A stretch of DNA of 64,000 bases, from assembly GCF_000426305.1 (NCBI RefSeq), contig NZ_AUFC01000009.1, positions 1 to 64,000 on the forward strand, in the 5' to 3' direction. The notes beneath the pieces were generated by a model. The model did not search any database. It was not told the origin of the DNA and was given only the letters and a program-made list of their open reading frames with translations. Of the stretch, positions 45,798 through 54,669 are shown piece by piece. The stretch is from Anaerovorax odorimutans DSM 5092 (GTDB lineage Bacteria; Bacillota; Clostridia; Peptostreptococcales; Anaerovoracaceae). A program made the position numbers and the translations under genes. Position 1 is the first letter of the stretch. Each line of letters starts with the position of its first letter.

Positions 45798-48700
45798 TTA
45801 AATCAAACTTGTATTTTTAAGTAGTCGTAACACTACCGTAGCACATTCAGCACGGGTAATAGTATCTGTAGGACGAAGCTGATTATCAGATCCCACGATC
45901 AATCCATTAGATACATTGAAACTTACTGCATCTTCTGCCCAACTGCTCACCTGACTGATATCTTCTAAACCTGTCACGTTTACTCTTGATGCAGTGCCTA
46001 CATAGTCTGCGACTTCGGCCGCACGCTGAATCATAACCATAGCCTCCTGACGTGTGATTTTTGCATTGGCATCAAAACTACCATCTTCACGTCCAGTAAT
46101 CAATCCGTATTCTGCGGCCTTCCCTACTGCCCCGTAGTACCATGCACTGTTAGAAACATCGCTAAAATCAGCAGTACCATCTTCACTAAGACCTAATGCA
46201 CGTGTCAGTATAACTGCAAATTCTGCTCTTGTGATGCTGGCAGAGCCATCAAAAGTATTGTCCTCACGCCCAGTAATAATCATGCGAGATGCCATTTCTG
46301 AAACAGTATCTTCATACCAGGTCCCCTCGGCATCAGCAAATTCTACATTATTACCAACCAATGCATATACAGAATTGGTTAAAGAGTGAATACGTGCAAA
46401 GTAACTGCCATCTGAACCTCGTACTATTTTTGTAGGTACATGATGTTCTGTTCCATCGTCCGAAACCACCACAGCAGTCGTAATTTGGCTTGGTTCTACA
46501 CTAGATGGTATTGGAATTTCACGTGTCACATAGCTGCTAAAACTGGAAACTTCCATACTCTTACCACCATACGTTGCATTAATAGTAAATTCTATCGGCT
46601 GCAAAATCAACGTATACCCTTTATTAGCAATTACATTTTTTACAAACTGCGCCGAATCATCCATCAATTCTGTAATGGTAATATTCATCTCTATTTCATC
46701 CAATGTATCATCCCTTGCCCCCATTGCACTCTTAATAGCATCCATATTGATGGAATCGGTGGGAAGATTATAATAAATACCATCAGACTTCATTTGCAAA
46801 ATAACATCTTTTTGGGCCAATCCATTCAATGTTCCTGCCGTAAGTAAAAATTCACCGGTTTGTGCTGTTCCGCCGTCAATTCCTAACGTTGCTCCATTGG
46901 TTGCAGCACTTAGGATTTTATTGCTATCAATCGTAACAACTGTCCTATTTTGACCTGCATTTACACTATAAAAGTCATTGGTACTTTCTCCTGCAGAATC
47001 TGAGCTTGAACTGCTACTACTGCTGTGGTGACTGCTTCCACTGCTACTACTGCTCCCTGCTTTCCAAGATGCTTTCAAAGTAGTGTCTCTTGTCACCGCA
47101 TAGCTGCTATCTGCCGAGTAAGTGTTTGTCCCATCCGACCATCCGCTCAAGGTATATCCGCTGCGTGTAGCAGATGGCAATGTAATTGTTTTTCCATCAA
47201 GTGCCGTTATTTCACTTACTGTACTGCCACCATTAGAATCAAAGCTGATGGTGTACTGATTCTTTACTTCAATGGGATAGGTTATCGTACCATAAGCAAT
47301 CAAATTTCCGCCTTCATTCTTGTCTACATAGGTAAAGGTTAAGTAATATAGACCCTCCGACAGTTCATTGTCAACATCTACCGTTTGACCACTATCGTCT
47401 AGCATGGAAATTGCTACTAGACTAGAATTACAAAAATAATCTAAATCATCCGAGGTCACTGTAGTATTACTATAACTTACCTTTGCCCCAGCAGCCTGTT
47501 CTGATACTACATCTGAGGATAACGTAACCTCCGTTACATCACTTGGTAGTTTCATCAAAATAGTTTCGTTTTCATTTCCAACCGTGTCACTGCCAGAATA
47601 GACCGTACCATCCGTAGTCGTTGCCGTTACTGTGTCTCCAGATGACCTCATCCAAGCAACCAGTTTGCCATTTTCATCCGTATATGTAGTAAAGGACATA
47701 TCGGTTCCACCGCCAACGTCAAACTCCATCCGTGTATTTTTCGGCATCCCGGAGAGTGTTGTTCGATAATATATATCGCTAGTATCGTCATCATATATCG
47801 GAGTAGTACTATTGGCTGCCGCATTGAGCAGTACAGTGTTGACAGAATATAATTTGACATAATCCGGCGAAGAGACCTCTCCCGATACATCCATAGCGGC
47901 GCTATCATATAGCTTTGTACCGGTTCCCTGTCCGTTATCCTGATTTTTTACTGTCACATTTCCATGTACTTCAGCAGTTGTCTGCTCCTTCATATAGAAA
48001 AGATTTGTGCTCACCGAACCGCTGACCGATAAGTCCGAATCGTCCTCCATCCAAACACCATAATTACCGCTTGTAATCTCAATATCACCAAGGATAGTTG
48101 CCTTTGCATTATTGTATAGTTTCAAATACGAATCGGAAGAAAGGGTGCCGGATACGGTCAAAACGGAATCACCAGAAACTTTGGCATAGTCTGAACAATC
48201 CAGATCTCCAAGGATGTGAAACTCTGAACCATTATATATGTCCAAAATATTGATATTCAAATCATTACCAATCGTTATGGTGGTACCGCCGCTCCAACAC
48301 TCTATCGAATCAAAACCAGCGATCGTATTGACACTGACCGATACATTCAGATCAAGGTAATACGACACATCGTCCTGATTGCTGTCATCACTTTCAATAC
48401 TCTCTGCATTCAAATAACTATTATAAGTGCATCTATAAAATTCAGCACCTGCATAGGAATCGGAACTATCAGAAGGATACAAGTAGATACTGCCGTTTCC
48501 CAAATCCAATTGGTCAATAGTCAAGCGATCTCCGTAATTGGAGCAAAAAACGTACATATCCATATTGTCATAGGTGCCGGAGATTGGGGTTTCAGAAGAA
48601 TCGGTAGCATTCGTCCAATCAATATCTGTATAGGCGCTCCCATTGTCATACTGTCCAATGATATAGTCTCCGTCATAAACCCATATTGCACTTTTGGCTG

Positions 48701-51398
48701 TTGCTATTGTGATGGTTACTTGGGCATCTCCGTTAACAACAAAACTCCACGGACTTTCTGATATACTCATTCCATTGACCGCCATCTCAGAAATCGCATC
48801 TCCCTCGGGTGGTTTCATGGTAACGGTCATACCCGCAACAACAGAATAGGTCCCATCGACGTTTGCAGTAAGGGCTTCTCCCAAGTAGTAAGGAACTGCA
48901 TCTCCGCTGACCGTAAGCGTAAAAGTTTCTGCCGCCATACGATGCGCCTCCACAGCGGCTTGTGTATTTTTGTTATCTTCCTGCAAGATCCAGCCGTTTA
49001 CTGTTGTAAATGCAAGGTTTGTCCAGAAAGTCTCATCCATTTCTGATGCCTCTTTTGTTTCAGCAGTAATACCGCTTGTTGTGATTGCACTGCTGGTAAG
49101 GCTCAAAAAGCTCGCTGCATAGCAGCTCTCATAGGAAGTTTTACCACGGTTATTTCCCACCAGGCTGTTTGCAGCTGACGCATCAATCAAATCCTGCATG
49201 GCAACACAATTTTCAATGGATACGTTTTGAGTAGATCCTGCGATTCCACCCGCATAGCTTGTATAATAGGTTGAGGTTGTAGTTGCGTTGACTTCTCCAT
49301 ACGCGACACAGTTTTTTATGGATTCGTCATATCCATAATAGTACCCAACAATTCCTCCGGCTTTTGGCTCTCCTGTTCCGGAAGCTGTAACTATGCCATT
49401 GTACTCACAGTGTGTTATGTTAGCCCCTTGTTGAATATATCCGGCAATTCCTCCGGCAATACCTTTCGAAACGACGTCACAATCAACTCTGCAATTTTTA
49501 ATATCAGAGGAACTTTGACCCGCTATGCCGCCACCATAAGAAGTAGACGTCTGTGTACCCTGTGTACCGCCGGAAACCTCACAATTGACAATCGGTTCAC
49601 AGTAGGAACTTTCTCCAATAATCCCACCCGCATATCTTCCATTTGTACTGCTGTCTTTTGCGTTGCATAACCTGATCATTGAACTATTGCTAGCACCTCC
49701 AACGATATTTCCTGCATACTGGCCTGTCACAGTACTGTTTGCTACCGTACAGCCCATAATCAAGGTTTCATTGGTGATATATGCTGCGATTCCACCCGCA
49801 TAGGTATAAGTATCGGATGATGTAATATCGATAGACGCGCCGGAAATGGTCAGATTTTTAATGGTTGCACTATCCAGATAACCAAATAGACCAGCGTGGC
49901 TAGTATCTGCTATTTGCAATCCGGAAATGGTCTTGCCATTGCCGTCAAAGCTCCCTTCAAAGGGAAGCGTATAGGATGTTCCAATGGGAGAAAAAGTCGA
50001 TGTCATTGTAATATCATCTGTCATCACAAAATAGATGTCGGAAAAGCTACGACCAGTACTTGATAAATCAGAAATTCTTACCAAGTCTTCCTCTCCGGCT
50101 ATTTGATAGGGATTATTCTCTGTCCCGGTGCCTGCCATCATGGTTTCATACGTTGGAGTCAATGAAATATCCGCTGTTAGTATGAATTGATAAACTCTAT
50201 CCTCACTTTTGGTATTTTCATCTCCATCAACCCATTCATAAAAAATTTCTCCATCGCTAAGTGGCGCTGTTACCGTGATGGAGTCTCCTACATCTCCAGT
50301 TAACATGGTAGTGGCTTCGTTCGTGCCAATATAAGCTCCGTCTGTTACTGTTACCGTACACTGTTTCGGTGTTCTAAAAGGTTGCCAAACTCCATAATCC
50401 GTACCGGAGTCTCCCGTAGTGTATGTACGATAGTAATATTCGGTGTCGTCGTTCAATCCAGTAACAGTTGCTGTGCCATTTGTCGCTGCAACTGTCAAAA
50501 TATTACCGGATTCCCCTTCCTTATATTCAAATCCACTGATGGTTGCATCGTCTTCAGACAACGTAGCACTGGTACTGGTTGCCGATACTTTGCTTGCATA
50601 AGTGATATTTCCATTTAGAGACAAGCTATCACTATGATAAGCCGCATCATAGTACATGGTGGCTAAAGAATACCCCTGAAAATTAGTGCCCGTCGCTGAT
50701 GTTATTCCAATATGATATTTATCATAGCTGCTTAAATCAACGGTGTATGTCGTTACCGGAGAAGTGGGTCTTGTGTTCGATTTACTGACATAAACCGCTA
50801 ACGATTGCGTGTCTCCATCATAGTCGAGCCAGAAATACAGGTTGCCCATTACAGGTACTGTGTAGCCGGTAGCAAGTGAACTGTCTGTGTTTTGTACGCC
50901 GTCTTGCCCTAAAGCAATCTTCACGGGTCCACCATTTGTAAAAGCCTGCACCGCCATGCTGCTACCAGTCAAGCCAAGGTATCCAAGTCCGGTTCCACTG
51001 CTTGCAGTGTTACATTCGCTTACATCCTGCGCCAGAACCAAAGCAAAGCCATCTTGTGCATAGTTGCTGTTGTTAGCAGGCGGTTGACCACAGTAAACGG
51101 TAGCTGCTAAAGAAAACCCTGAAGTTCCTGCCAGCAGTTTATTTTGGGTAAAGGCTCCACCTACTTTGTTTCTACTTTCCGGAACCAGTTGAATCCTTTC
51201 ATTGTCTTCATCATAGGTCGCATTACCAGAGAGCTGAAACGCAGTAAGCGCATCCGCTTCACTCACTGAGGCGTAAGCCATCGTAATGTGTTCTGTGCTT
51301 GCCCCAAAGACCGGAAATGCAGTCAGCGGAATCATACCAATGACCATGCACAAGCTTAGTAGCCCACTCAGTAATCTTTTTTTGAATTTCCTATTCAT
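45798..51398 (-). CDS. Giant SLH-anchored surface protein with lectin-like, GLUG and InlB_B domains
   Basis: A 1866-residue secreted protein starting at an ATG behind AAGGAGGA. Signal peptide (1-32, ending FPVFGAS). Residues about 45-265 resemble an L-type lectin domain (DGFALVLAQDV, then YFWLDYDGDTQSLAVYVS). Next come a fibronectin-like segment and repeated GLUG-type units (AGGIAGY, GGIVGY, GGIAGS, about 420-790). A beta-solenoid-like stretch follows, then an InlB_B repeat (ISFDSNGGSTVSEI), a serine-rich linker (about 1500), and three SLH domains at the C-terminus (about 1690-1866, WYEDTVSEM; WYYGAVGKAAEYG; WAEDAVSFNVSNG). SLH domains bind pyruvylated wall polymers. It stands alone between terminators. 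The lectin-like domain suggests glycan binding. Confidence 0.9.
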   Translation of the reverse strand: MNRKFKKRLLSGLLSLCMVIGMIPLTAFPVFGASTEHITMAYASVSEADALTAFQLSGNATYDEDNERIQLVPESRNKVGGAFTQNKLLAGTSGFSLAATVYCGQPPANNSNYAQDGFALVLAQDVSECNTASSGTGLGYLGLTGSSMAVQAFTNGGPVKIALGQDGVQNTDSSLATGYTVPVMGNLYFWLDYDGDTQSLAVYVSKSNTRPTSPVTTYTVDLSSYDKYHIGITSATGTNFQGYSLATMYYDAAYHSDSLSLNGNITYASKVSATSTSATLSEDDATISGFEYKEGESGNILTVAATNGTATVTGLNDDTEYYYRTYTTGDSGTDYGVWQPFRTPKQCTVTVTDGAYIGTNEATTMLTGDVGDSITVTAPLSDGEIFYEWVDGDENTKSEDRVYQFILTADISLTPTYETMMAGTGTENNPYQIAGEEDLVRISDLSSTGRSFSDIYFVMTDDITMTSTFSPIGTSYTLPFEGSFDGNGKTISGLQIADTSHAGLFGYLDSATIKNLTISGASIDITSSDTYTYAGGIAAYITNETLIMGCTVANSTVTGQYAGNIVGGASNSSMIRLCNAKDSSTNGRYAGGIIGESSYCEPIVNCEVSGGTQGTQTSTSYGGGIAGQSSSDIKNCRVDCDVVSKGIAGGIAGYIQQGANITHCEYNGIVTASGTGEPKAGGIVGYYYGYDESIKNCVAYGEVNATTTSTYYTSYAGGIAGSTQNVSIENCVAMQDLIDASAANSLVGNNRGKTSYESCYAASFLSLTSSAITTSGITAETKEASEMDETFWTNLAFTTVNGWILQEDNKNTQAAVEAHRMAAETFTLTVSGDAVPYYLGEALTANVDGTYSVVAGMTVTMKPPEGDAISEMAVNGMSISESPWSFVVNGDAQVTITIATAKSAIWVYDGDYIIGQYDNGSAYTDIDWTNATDSSETPISGTYDNMDMYVFCSNYGDRLTIDQLDLGNGSIYLYPSDSSDSYAGAEFYRCTYNSYLNAESIESDDSNQDDVSYYLDLNVSVSVNTIAGFDSIECWSGGTTITIGNDLNINILDIYNGSEFHILGDLDCSDYAKVSGDSVLTVSGTLSSDSYLKLYNNAKATILGDIEITSGNYGVWMEDDSDLSVSGSVSTNLFYMKEQTTAEVHGNVTVKNQDNGQGTGTKLYDSAAMDVSGEVSSPDYVKLYSVNTVLLNAAANSTTPIYDDDTSDIYYRTTLSGMPKNTRMEFDVGGGTDMSFTTYTDENGKLVAWMRSSGDTVTATTTDGTVYSGSDTVGNENETILMKLPSDVTEVTLSSDVVSEQAAGAKVSYSNTTVTSDDLDYFCNSSLVAISMLDDSGQTVDVDNELSEGLYYLTFTYVDKNEGGNLIAYGTITYPIEVKNQYTISFDSNGGSTVSEITALDGKTITLPSATRSGYTLSGWSDGTNTYSADSSYAVTRDTTLKASWKAGSSSSSGSSHHSSSSSSSSDSAGESTNDFYSVNAGQNRTVVTIDSNKILSAATNGATLGIDGGTAQTGEFLLTAGTLNGLAQKDVILQMKSDGIYYNLPTDSINMDAIKSAMGARDDTLDEIEMNITITELMDDSAQFVKNVIANKGYTLILQPIEFTINATYGGKSMEVSSFSSYVTREIPIPSSVEPSQITTAVVVSDDGTEHHVPTKIVRGSDGSYFARIHSLTNSVYALVGNNVEFADAEGTWYEDTVSEMASRMIITGREDNTFDGSASITRAEFAVILTRALGLSEDGTADFSDVSNSAWYYGAVGKAAEYGLITGREDGSFDANAKITRQEAMVMIQRAAEVADYVGTASRVNVTGLEDISQVSSWAEDAVSFNVSNGLIVGSDNQLRPTDTITRAECATVVLRLLKNTSLI

Positions 51399-51689
51399 AT
51401 TATTCTTTTTTCCTCCTTTTTATATTAGAAATGATTTTAAAATGCAATAAATATATGCTTTTTAAATGCTCCTTTTCCACACTTTTATATACGCAGAAGT
51501 TTTCTACGCTTAAAACCGTTACATTATATAGCATAAAATAATTTTATAAAATGAGTTTTGGATGAATAGCCGGAATAGAGGTATGAATTGACTGAATACA
51601 GGAACGAATGATTCAACACCAACTAAATGGTTTTAACAAACATTATCTGTATAACACCAAGGACGGTTTTACAAATAACATTTCACACA
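51399..51689. other. Upstream region of the giant SLH gene
   Basis: AT-rich sequence with no coding frame of note. It must contain the promoter of the 1866-residue gene, but I see no strong consensus pair. Confidence 0.35.
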
Positions 51690-51693
51690 AAAA

Positions 51694-51724
51694 CCCCTTT
51701 TACTGCTATTGTCCAGTAAAGGGG
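51694..51724 (-). terminator. Imperfect hairpin, possible terminator
   Basis: CCCCTTTTACTG (51694-51705) pairs with CAGTAAAGGGG (51714-51724) with one bulged base. On the minus strand it is followed by TTTTTG. It may be a second terminator behind the FMN-reductase gene. Confidence 0.5.
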
Positions 51725-51789
51725 GTACATATCATTTTAGGTCTAACTTATGGGGTTAGTTTAGAATGAAGGGTTTTCTTTATACAAAA

Positions 51790-51819
51790 AACTGCAAATC
51801 ACTAATATGATTTGCAGTT
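51790..51819 (-). terminator. Rho-independent terminator behind the FMN-reductase gene
   Basis: Perfect 12-base arms (51790-51801 and 51808-51819) with a six-base loop. On the minus strand the stem is followed by a T run, so it ends the transcript that includes the reductase and the ThiS-like fragment. Confidence 0.8.
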
Positions 51820-51831
51820 AAATTTTATTAT

Positions 51832-51898
51832 ATTAAATTTGAATTTTGAAGACCCCCCCTTCCTTTAGTTTAAGTTCTTTACCATTAAGTATAATCAT
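51832..51898 (-). pseudogene. Truncated ThiS/MoaD-like fragment
   Basis: An ATG at 51898, 20 bases after the reductase stop, opens MIILNGKELKLKEGG, like the first strands of sulfur-carrier protein ThiS. It stops after about 21 codons. A run of seven C (plus strand, 51852-51858) falls at the point where the similarity ends. The C-terminal GG tail needed for thiocarboxylation is missing. Changing the run length does not restore a ThiS-like continuation by eye, so it is likely a genuine truncation. Confidence 0.35.
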
Positions 51899-51918
51899 AA
51901 CTTCTCGCTTTAATAGTT

Positions 51919-52497
51919 TTATAATATCTTATATAACTTACGTGCAAAATCTCTGGCTTGACACTCTTTTTCAGAATTCATAAAAACATGATTATATCCC
52001 AAATCACGAGCAGAAAGCATACCGAAATAGGCAAGCTGAGAGTGCTTACAGTATCTTTCTATCCCAATTTCAAATAGGTCTGAACTTTTTTCTGGTCTGT
52101 AGCCACCAGTGGTTATCAATGCTAATTTTTTTCCAGCCCAAAGCGAAGGTCCTTTTTCATCGCCATAGTATTTGTTCATACCATAGACTAAGCGATCTAA
52201 CAATGCTTTCATTGGTGGAGTACAGTACCATGAATAAATTGGTGTTGCCAAAACAATCATATCAGAAGCGAGAATAGTATCAAATATTTCCTGTACATCA
52301 TCGTCACGATGGCAGCCGAATTTTGACCAATCTCTTTGACATTCCCTGCATGCAACGCATGGAAGAATATTTTTGTCATAAAGCCTGAAAAAAGTAGATT
52401 CAACTCCACAAGCAGATAACTCATTCATAAAGGGCTCTAAAAATGAGGCCGTATTACCCTTTTCCCTTGGACTTCCCATAATAATGACACATTTCAT
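51919..52497 (-). CDS. Flavodoxin-like NADPH-dependent FMN reductase family protein
   Basis: A 192-residue flavoprotein with the FMN phosphate loop GSPREKGNT (9-17), a cysteine pair in LPCVACRECQ (about 48-55), the loop ATPIYSWYCTPPMKALLDR, and a TGGYRPE loop. The cysteines resemble those of iron-sulfur flavoproteins, though only three are clustered here. The ATG has GGGGAGGA upstream. It probably reduces quinones or FMN using NAD(P)H in the cytoplasm. It has a TTGGAA/TATATA promoter at 52555-52584. Confidence 0.87.
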   Translation of the reverse strand: MKCVIIMGSPREKGNTASFLEPFMNELSACGVESTFFRLYDKNILPCVACRECQRDWSKFGCHRDDDVQEIFDTILASDMIVLATPIYSWYCTPPMKALLDRLVYGMNKYYGDEKGPSLWAGKKLALITTGGYRPEKSSDLFEIGIERYCKHSQLAYFGMLSARDLGYNHVFMNSEKECQARDFARKLYKIL

Positions 52498-52554
52498 TGC
52501 ATTTTCCTCCCCTAATCTTTCAGCTTTTCCTCAACAAAAACTTTGTTATTGTTG

Positions 52555-52584
52555 TATATACTAAATTTGTGTATAACGTTCCAA
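52555..52584 (-). promoter_or_regulatory. Promoter of the FMN-reductase gene
   Basis: On the minus strand: TTGGAA (52584-52579), 18 bases, TATATA (52560-52555). The same -35 and spacer length are used by two other genes (53405-53434 and 63836-63865). Confidence 0.55.
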
Positions 52585-52727
52585 CAAATTATGTAGACAA
52601 ACATTCTCTATTACCATTTACTTTATTTCCTTTTAATCTCATATACCATGCTATACTCTCTTACGTACCATAATGAGCATTGAACATTTGCCTCTAATCT
52701 ACCAAGTTTAATCATTTGGTACAGCAT

Positions 52728-53372
52728 TTATAGTATACCCCAAAACAGGTTTAATGGCGACGTTATGAAAAACAGCAAAATTCCTACTCCGGAAACTACC
52801 ATAATTTGCTTTGGTTTTTTATATAAAACAGCAAGGGTCAAAACCCACAACAGCAGTTCTAGTGCATAGCAGACATCAAAATACCAGAACCCGAATACAA
52901 ACGCCTGCCTTGTCATTATCATCAAAATCATAACGGAAATGCAAAGGGAAACTGGATGTATCCCCTTTGCATACCAACACACGGCACCTATAAAGGGCGA
53001 CAGAATTGTTATGGCAATCCAAATCATCATATAAGACTTCGGGAAAAATCCTGCAACCTTAACAGTGTAAATATAATAACTGCTTACCATTCCAGCAAAA
53101 AATAGTAAAATATTTATGGCAGCCCGTAGGGGTGTTTTGCTGTAGATTGAAATACAAATGCCACTAAATAGCCAAAATCCAATACGCGAAAAGAAATTTC
53201 TTAAATCAAGTATTTCGATAAAAGGCGGAAATGAATTAGAGGGTGTTTCGTCTAATATTTTTGCGATTATACCTAGTGCAATTCCCACTATCAATACTAA
53301 AGCAGAATATAGAATCCGTTTAGACACCGGACTGGATATGGGCTTTCTTATTGTATTTAAAAATTCCTTCAT
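52728..53372 (-). CDS. Polytopic membrane protein of unknown function
   Basis: A 214-residue protein with six or seven hydrophobic helices. A charged N-terminus (MKEFLNTIRKP) is followed by a helix, an extracellular loop with two short proline-rich turns, then helices separated by brief loops. I start at the ATG at 53372, five bases after GGAGG; a TTG at 53384 lies inside that site. It may belong to DUF6518, but I cannot confirm this. It has its own promoter of the conserved type at 53405-53434. Confidence 0.7.
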   Translation of the reverse strand: MKEFLNTIRKPISSPVSKRILYSALVLIVGIALGIIAKILDETPSNSFPPFIEILDLRNFFSRIGFWLFSGICISIYSKTPLRAAINILLFFAGMVSSYYIYTVKVAGFFPKSYMMIWIAITILSPFIGAVCWYAKGIHPVSLCISVMILMIMTRQAFVFGFWYFDVCYALELLLWVLTLAVLYKKPKQIMVVSGVGILLFFITSPLNLFWGIL

Positions 53373-53387
53373 TGTTGCCTCCAAATA

Positions 53388-53435
53388 TATAATCTGTAGC
53401 TTAAATTATACAACAAATTCCATTATTTTTCCAAA
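53388..53435 (-). promoter_or_regulatory. Conserved promoter module, copy A
   Basis: On the minus strand: TTGGAA (53434-53429), 18 bases, TATAAT (53410-53405), 33 bases before the start of the membrane protein. Forty-two of 48 bases are identical to 63819-63866, and the identity covers spacer and leader as well as the hexamers. The palindrome AGTACAtaagTGTACT lies just upstream and may be an operator. Confidence 0.7.
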
Positions 53436-53515
53436 GTATAGTACATAAGTGTACTTATTTTACTTGTCAATATACCTTATCAGGCTACCACTGTCTACTT
53501 TTGTAAGATAATTAT

Positions 53516-54430
53516 TTATCTTCTTACCGCCAGGCAATAATTTACATTGTCAAACCCAGTCATAAGGTGCTTAGGATTTACATGATTGTAGTCTTCAAAA
53601 TATTGTTGTGTCATTTCCAACGGTGTTAAATGTTCATAAATTAAAAAATCTTGTTCGGAAAGAATTTTCTCCATATCTTCATACGAATAGCTTGCAAGCA
53701 TCTTTTCATTTGCACCACCTGCCAATAAAGCTTGTTTTTTTGCACGTTCTCCTGCTTTCTCGGTATAATTATTTTCATCAGGATAATCAAATACAATTGA
53801 ACTTCCCTTTGGTAAAATTGCGCTAAGCAAGGTAATCAATTCCTCAAATTTTTGTCTAGAAAGATAATACACAACACCGAGTATACTGCAAAAGCTAATT
53901 TTATTATCATCAAATGTAGTATTTTGGATCAAGGCAGTCTCCCACTGTTCATTTGTGAAATCTGCTGCAATAAAGTGAACATTATTTGGTATTATAATCT
54001 TAGCTTCTTCAAGACGTATTCTCTTATCATTTGCAGTAGCAGGATGATCAATCTCAAAAATCTGTATTTTTTCCGCCCAGTTAGGTTGACGGTAAGCAAA
54101 AGTATCATACCCCGCACCAAAAACTAAATATTGTCTTGTATTGATTGATACAGCTATCTCGAGTGCTTTTTCTGCAAAAGCTGCTCTTCCAAGTGGCGTA
54201 GGCGATAATTGGTTATCTACTACCCATCTTAGAGCATCATCTTTTGTACCTTTAAAATCAGTATTAAAAAAATTAATACCATCTGCCATACTTTTCGAAA
54301 TTTGGAAATATTCTTCGTCGGTCAAGAGTAACCTTGCAATGCGGTCATCAAAAATTTTAAATTTGTTATTTTCAACATGGTATGCTCTTGAAAACGCACT
54401 AATAAGTGCTGTCATGCTTTTTTGTTCCAT
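53516..54430 (-). CDS. LCM/TIGR00027-type SAM-dependent methyltransferase
   Basis: A 304-residue methyltransferase of the leucine-carboxyl-methyltransferase-like family. The SAM site YLVFGAGYDTFAYRQ (about 100-115) replaces the usual GxGxG. Then come EIDHPAT, HFIAADFTNEQW and GVVYYLS; GSSIVFDYPDEN and the C-terminal NYCLAVRR complete the fold. The ATG has AGAGGTGA upstream. In this family the substrates include polyketide or small-molecule carboxylates. No biosynthetic cluster is near, so the role is open. Confidence 0.87.
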   Translation of the reverse strand: MEQKSMTALISAFSRAYHVENNKFKIFDDRIARLLLTDEEYFQISKSMADGINFFNTDFKGTKDDALRWVVDNQLSPTPLGRAAFAEKALEIAVSINTRQYLVFGAGYDTFAYRQPNWAEKIQIFEIDHPATANDKRIRLEEAKIIIPNNVHFIAADFTNEQWETALIQNTTFDDNKISFCSILGVVYYLSRQKFEELITLLSAILPKGSSIVFDYPDENNYTEKAGERAKKQALLAGGANEKMLASYSYEDMEKILSEQDFLIYEHLTPLEMTQQYFEDYNHVNPKHLMTGFDNVNYCLAVRR

Positions 54431-54669
54431 TTTAAATCACCTCTTATACTTAATACATCTAAAGTGGGGCGAGTACAAGACTTGAAATTTTGCTCATTTT
54501 ATGGTATAGTAAGTATAGAAAATCAATATAATTTACATTTCTAACCCATTTATAGCTTCTGCATTTTCCGTGACATTGGGTAAAAATTCAAAAATATTTT
54601 AACTATTTGATTAATCCTTGTATTAAAATATAAGCGTCTATTGACTAATAAAACAATTATAGTTTTAAT

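Noticed and set aside
46440-50618. Plus-strand open frames opposite the SLH giant
   Set aside because: They have no start context and compositions that mirror the minus-strand repeats.
51852-51858. Homopolymer as a sequencing error hiding a full thiS gene
   Set aside because: Adding or removing a base does not restore a ThiS-like continuation by eye. It is kept as a truncated remnant.
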